64,000 bases of DNA from Rhodamnia argentea (lineage: Eukaryota; Streptophyta; Magnoliopsida; Myrtales; Myrtaceae): the NCBI RefSeq assembly GCF_020921035.1, contig NC_063157.1:4092001-4156000 (forward strand). The letters are read 5' to 3'. The translations under genes were made by a program, and so were the position numbers. Under the pieces are notes generated by a model. It was given only the letters and a program-made list of their open reading frames with translations. It ran no database searches and had not been told where the DNA came from. Positions 60,541-64,000 of the stretch are shown here, in pieces (within the stretch, counting starts at the first letter, position 1; every line of letters starts with the position of its first letter).

Positions 60541-61190
60541 ATGATCTTATGATTTATATACTAGCAGAAATGGAGATCATAAGATAAATTTTGGGGAATA
60601 ATGGGTCTATGAGAACTTGTGAATAATACTGAATGACTCATTTGACTTTGAGATTGAGAGTTGAGAGATTAGGAACCGGATTACACATTTTGCAATAGTT
60701 TGGGAACTTATGGTGACTTTTTCACTTGTTTGATCGGATAAAATGACTACACTAAACGTTTAAGAAATAGTTCAGTGAATGCACATTAAACGAATTAAAC
60801 TTTCAAATACGACACTGGACATAGAACAAAGTGCAGGGACTATTAGTTAGGGCATTTTTTCGAGTTCATTTTAGAGTAATCTTTATAATATTTTTTCTCT
60901 TTTTTTCTTAAAATAAGGTTTAATTTTTTTACGTCTAGAATGAGAACCGGTTCGGGCCTCTGGTACTCGTTTTTCGAATTCCAAAGACCACAAAGGTAAA
61001 TGCAACCCACATAGTCTCATCCCCATAACCTAATTTCGCTTCTTCATCAACGAAATAGACCAGAAAACTCCACGAGCTCGTTCCTACGATCGGCCAAGCT
61101 GAACGCCTTAACTTCTTCCTTCGAGAAATAGGAAAATGAGTTCTCCACGTACTAGATGCAATCCCCTTTACAAACCCTCTTCGCAAACCC
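60540..61190 (-). pseudogene. Tail-only F-box copy D plus its downstream repeat (left arm of inverted repeat)
   Basis: On the (-) strand, 61190 to about 61030 matches the last 60-70 codons of copies B and C (words GDCI, then FSLADR). It is broken by frame changes and lacks everything upstream. The 3' flank continues through the F-box-linked repeat to about 60540. This arm is the reverse complement, with divergence, of 62120-62740. The match stops within about 20 bases of the start codon of copy C on the other strand. Confidence 0.8.
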
Positions 61191-61205
61191 ATCCATAACA
61201 CTTCC

Positions 61206-62267
61206 ATGGAGGGAACCAGGAAACGTCCGTGGTCCGATCTCCCGCCGGAGCTTCTCTCCATGATCGGCACTCGGCTCCATACTCGCATGGACGTCCTTCG
61301 GTTCCGCAGCGTCTGCTCTTCCGTCCGCTCCTCGATCCCCCTGCCTCACCGCAGCTCACTGAGATTCCCTTTCCGAATAACTTGCTTACCAGGGACCGCC
61401 CTCTTCCTCCGCAAGAGAACGGTCTACACCCTCGAGACACCAGATGGAGCCGCCTCCTGTCGCATGCGGTGGCTACTGAAGCTTGAGGAGTCGGAGCTGG
61501 GGAACATGCCGATCCTCAGCCTCTTCTCGCAGCAGCGGCTGATCGTGTCATTGCCTTGCAAGTTCCCATTGGTACTCGATTCTCTCCAATTCCGAATGGT
61601 TGAAATCTGTAGTGAATGCACGCTCGAATGTCGCGGTATGCAGAGAGAATTGGTGCATCCAGATTGTGCATGGACTAATCAAGATCAGTGTTTGGTTTAT
61701 TTCATTGATGGAGGAGGGCAATTATGGTATTGGAAGTATGAGGATGAGAATCGTAGCCATTTAGGCTGCGGTTACGGGGACATTGTAGTCTACCAAGGCA
61801 AAGTCTACCAAGGCAAAGTCTACGTCGTCGATAAGTCGGGGTCGGTTTCGCAGGTTGATTCATCTTTCAGACTTCAAAGTTTCTCATTGCCAATCAACCA
61901 TGGCTGTGGTTGCCACTGCCGCCACTGGAAGCATTTGGTGGTGTCAAGTGGCGATCTTTATGCAGTGGACATATGCTCTAGACTTGGTGAAATCATGAGG
62001 ACACCTGATTTTAGAGTCTATAGATTGGATCAACAATGTGGGAGATGGGAGGAGGTGAGAAGCTTGGGCAATTCGGCTTTCTTCCTCTGCAACCTCTGCT
62101 CGTTCGCGGTCTCGGCGCGCGAGGTCCACTGGTGTAAAGGGGATTGCATCTACTACGCGGGGAGGTCCTTTTCCTCCTATTTTTCGAAGGACAAAGTTAT
62201 GATGTTCAGCTTGGCAGATTGTAGGCACAAGTGCCCGGACTTCTCTGTTTTATTTAAGGATAATTAG
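61206..62267 (+). CDS. F-box/DUF295 protein (copy C), inverted, near-intact
   Basis: Frame of 353 residues starting MEGTRKRPWSDLPPELLSMI, as in copies A and B. The F-box and propeller words match copy B (YFIDGGGQLWYWKYEDENRS, FRVYRLDQQCGRWEEVRSLG). Two differences stand out: a 15-bp tandem duplication gives YQGKVYQGKVYVVD (61790-61825), and the C-terminus ends earlier (FSVLFKDN), losing about ten residues of the end seen in copy B. A frame this long with family-like substitutions suggests it is or was recently translated. The immediate upstream is the tail of copy D rather than the F-box promoter flank seen at A and B, so expression is doubtful. Confidence 0.85.
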   Translation: MEGTRKRPWSDLPPELLSMIGTRLHTRMDVLRFRSVCSSVRSSIPLPHRSSLRFPFRITCLPGTALFLRKRTVYTLETPDGAASCRMRWLLKLEESELGNMPILSLFSQQRLIVSLPCKFPLVLDSLQFRMVEICSECTLECRGMQRELVHPDCAWTNQDQCLVYFIDGGGQLWYWKYEDENRSHLGCGYGDIVVYQGKVYQGKVYVVDKSGSVSQVDSSFRLQSFSLPINHGCGCHCRHWKHLVVSSGDLYAVDICSRLGEIMRTPDFRVYRLDQQCGRWEEVRSLGNSAFFLCNLCSFAVSAREVHWCKGDCIYYAGRSFSSYFSKDKVMMFSLADCRHKCPDFSVLFKDN

Positions 62268-62740
62268 GTTATGGGGGACGAGACTATGTGGGATGCATTT
62301 ATTTGTAGTCTTCGGAATACGTAAAATGAGAACCAGAAGACTCAACCGATTCTCATTCTAGATGTAAAAAGATTAAACTTCATTTTAAGGAAAAAAAGAA
62401 AGAACTTTATTAAGATTACTCTAAAATGAACTCGAAAAAAATGCCCCGACTAATTGTCTCTACACTTGTGTAATGTCATATTTGAAAGTTTGATTCGTTT
62501 AATGTGATTTTTGAACTTTTTTTAATGTTCAGCGTACTCATTTTATCTAATCAAATAAGTGAAAAAGTCAACATAAGTTCCCAAGCTATTAGGAAATGTG
62601 CAACCTGACTCCTAATCTCTCAAATTTTCAATAACAAAGTCAAATAAATCATTCGGTATTTTTCGTAGGTTCTCATAGTCACATTATTGCCCAAAATTTA
62701 GCTTATGATCTCCATTTCTGCTCGTATAGAAATCATAAAG
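62120..62740 (+). repeat. Right arm of the F-box inverted repeat
   Basis: Covers the last codons of copy C and its 3' flank, including a copy of the F-box-linked repeat (about 62440-62740). It is the mirrored partner of 60540-61190, with the same word order through the tail, the tctagatgt stretch near 62357 and gatctccatttctgct at the outer end. Confidence 0.8.
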
Positions 62741-63208
62741 TAAAATATACTTATATGGAACTATAACAGCATGTAAAAAGATGATAGAAAGATTGCATAT
62801 TTGTTGTTGATTTAGGAAATAGATTCAAAACAGATAAAATTTCGTTATATCCTGTTCATAATTTTTTACACTTAAAAAATTTTCAAGCTTGGTGTTTCGT
62901 ATTTTCTTCATTAAATTTAGTTAAGTATGTCTTTTATTTTTGTGAAAATATCATTTCTTATAATACAAAAAACACATTGGTTTAACTAAATTAGATGAGA
63001 AAATAACAAACACAAAGCTTGAATTTTTAACTTAGGTAGAGTGACTCTAGCGGAACCTACCCTATTGGGACCGATTCTCGATCTTTGAAACTTGAAACCT
63101 ATTTATATACCCTGGTATGGACCCCGCACCCGACCATCTCAGCCTGGTCTGATTTCGGGGTCTACCCGAGAACCGACCAATTTCTTATTTATTTTCGATG
63201 TCATTACA
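62741..63208 (+). repeat. Foldback and hAT-like remnants downstream of copy C
   Basis: A foldback element (about 62865-63030) has arms resembling ttcaagcttggtgttt and its reverse, followed by a hAT-like piece with gaacctaccctattggga and gaaacttgaaacc. The order mirrors the block downstream of copy A (54291-54560). Confidence 0.65.
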
Positions 63209-63943
63209 AGATCACCCACCATTCATTTCTAATTTGGTTGTTCCTTGGTGCGATCCCTCTTTAGTTAACATTCGTATGGTGCAATTTCTACATATATATG
63301 CTTCATATATGCTAGTCACGCAATACCCATTTTCATTTGGTGAATATTGATTGAAATACATATCTATGTTTCCCTTTCCCAATATCTCATGACATAGCCA
63401 AGTTTTGTTTTTCCGTGCCCAGTTGTTTTCATTTTTGCAAGTGTGAACTCTTGCAATCTCACTATTTAGGGAAAACGACACTAAAGTACTTAAATTTTGG
63501 TTCAATGTGTGCAATGTCATTCTTACACTTTTTTATTTGTTCAACATGATCTTGGACCTACTCCTAAATGTTCAATATAGTCCATAAATTTTCAATCTAT
63601 TGCCTCAATTTTCTATAATAATGTCAAATGAGTTATTCGGTGCTTTTCACAAGTTTTTATAATTGCACTATTGCCCATATTTTTTTATGAATATCTTTTT
63701 CATTTCAAGAATGACAATGCACAATGGGCAAAAATTTAGAGACTATTAGTATCACTATCCCCATTTCTTTACTCTTGAACTCAACGGACAATTTTATGTG
63801 ACTTCATTTGAAACACATACCATATTGCCTGCTTATGGAAATGTGGCATTTTTTTTTTAAGACGAAAACTTTTCTACCTAATTAACTTTTGGGTTAGATT
63901 TCCTAACAATATCGATACCGGACTTTTTATTGAACTATTGTCG
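63209..63943 (+). repeat. 750-bp dispersed repeat, copy 2
   Basis: Same-strand partner of 51280-52035, from agatcaccc to ggactttttattgaactatt, with a segment of the F-box-linked repeat inside at about 63465-63700. A short (-) open frame here is a by-product. No gene. Confidence 0.75.
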
Positions 63944-64000
63944 AAAATTTCGGTATTTTTTTCTCGTACGGGACTAAACTCACTTTCCCAATTGAGTCAA

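Overview
The window is nuclear DNA of a flowering plant, almost certainly a eudicot. Genes have many small GT-AG introns, intergenic DNA is AT-rich, a Copia-type LTR retrotransposon and many MITE-like elements are present, and the protein families are typical of plants (B2-type cyclin, protein GRIP, serine acetyltransferase, F-box/DUF295, strictosidine synthase-like, EAR-type C2H2 zinc finger). The dispersed repeats vaguely recall Myrtales genomes such as Eucalyptus; that is a guess.

Layout. (1) 0.2-1.0 kb: main exon of a two-RRM hnRNP H/F-like RNA-binding protein (+). (2) 3.0-9.5 kb: a decayed cis-prenyltransferase gene (+). Its probable leader exon is split by a fossil Copia element (4621-8494) with 113-114 bp LTRs and a CACTA target duplication. 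(3) 12.2-17.7 kb: a diverged tandem array of a roughly 330-bp AT-rich unit, with a 650-bp block present twice 1.57 kb apart. (4) 17.8-18.8 kb: intronless C2H2 zinc-finger gene (-) with internal protein repeats and a C-terminal EAR-like motif. (5) 19-26.6 kb: gene-poor DNA with a hAT-like MITE nested in another TIR element and a tandem repeat. (6) 27.0-30.3 kb: complete 11-exon cyclin B2 gene (+) with three MSA-like mitotic promoter motifs. (7) 32.1-41.1 kb: complete 21-exon protein GRIP (-). (8) 43.5-47.5 kb: complete 10-exon serine acetyltransferase of the SERAT3 type (-). (9) 48-64 kb: repeat-rich DNA with a strictosidine synthase-like pseudogene (-) and an F-box/DUF295 cluster. The cluster has one broken (-), one intact (-), one tail-only (-) and one near-intact inverted (+) copy.

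The genes do not form a pathway. GRIP (trans-Golgi tethering), SERAT (cysteine synthesis), CYCB2 (mitosis) and the RRM protein are independent housekeeping genes. From memory, the RRM gene and GRIP are near neighbours in Arabidopsis (At5g66010 and At5g66030), which suggests conserved microsynteny. The F-box cluster, the SSL relic and the cis-prenyltransferase relic are the evolving, birth-and-death part. I found no convincing undescribed system. The most unusual structures are the F-box gene sitting as the loop of a roughly 630-bp inverted repeat, the satellite with its duplicated 650-bp block, and the complementary CT/GA tracts in the cyclin leader.
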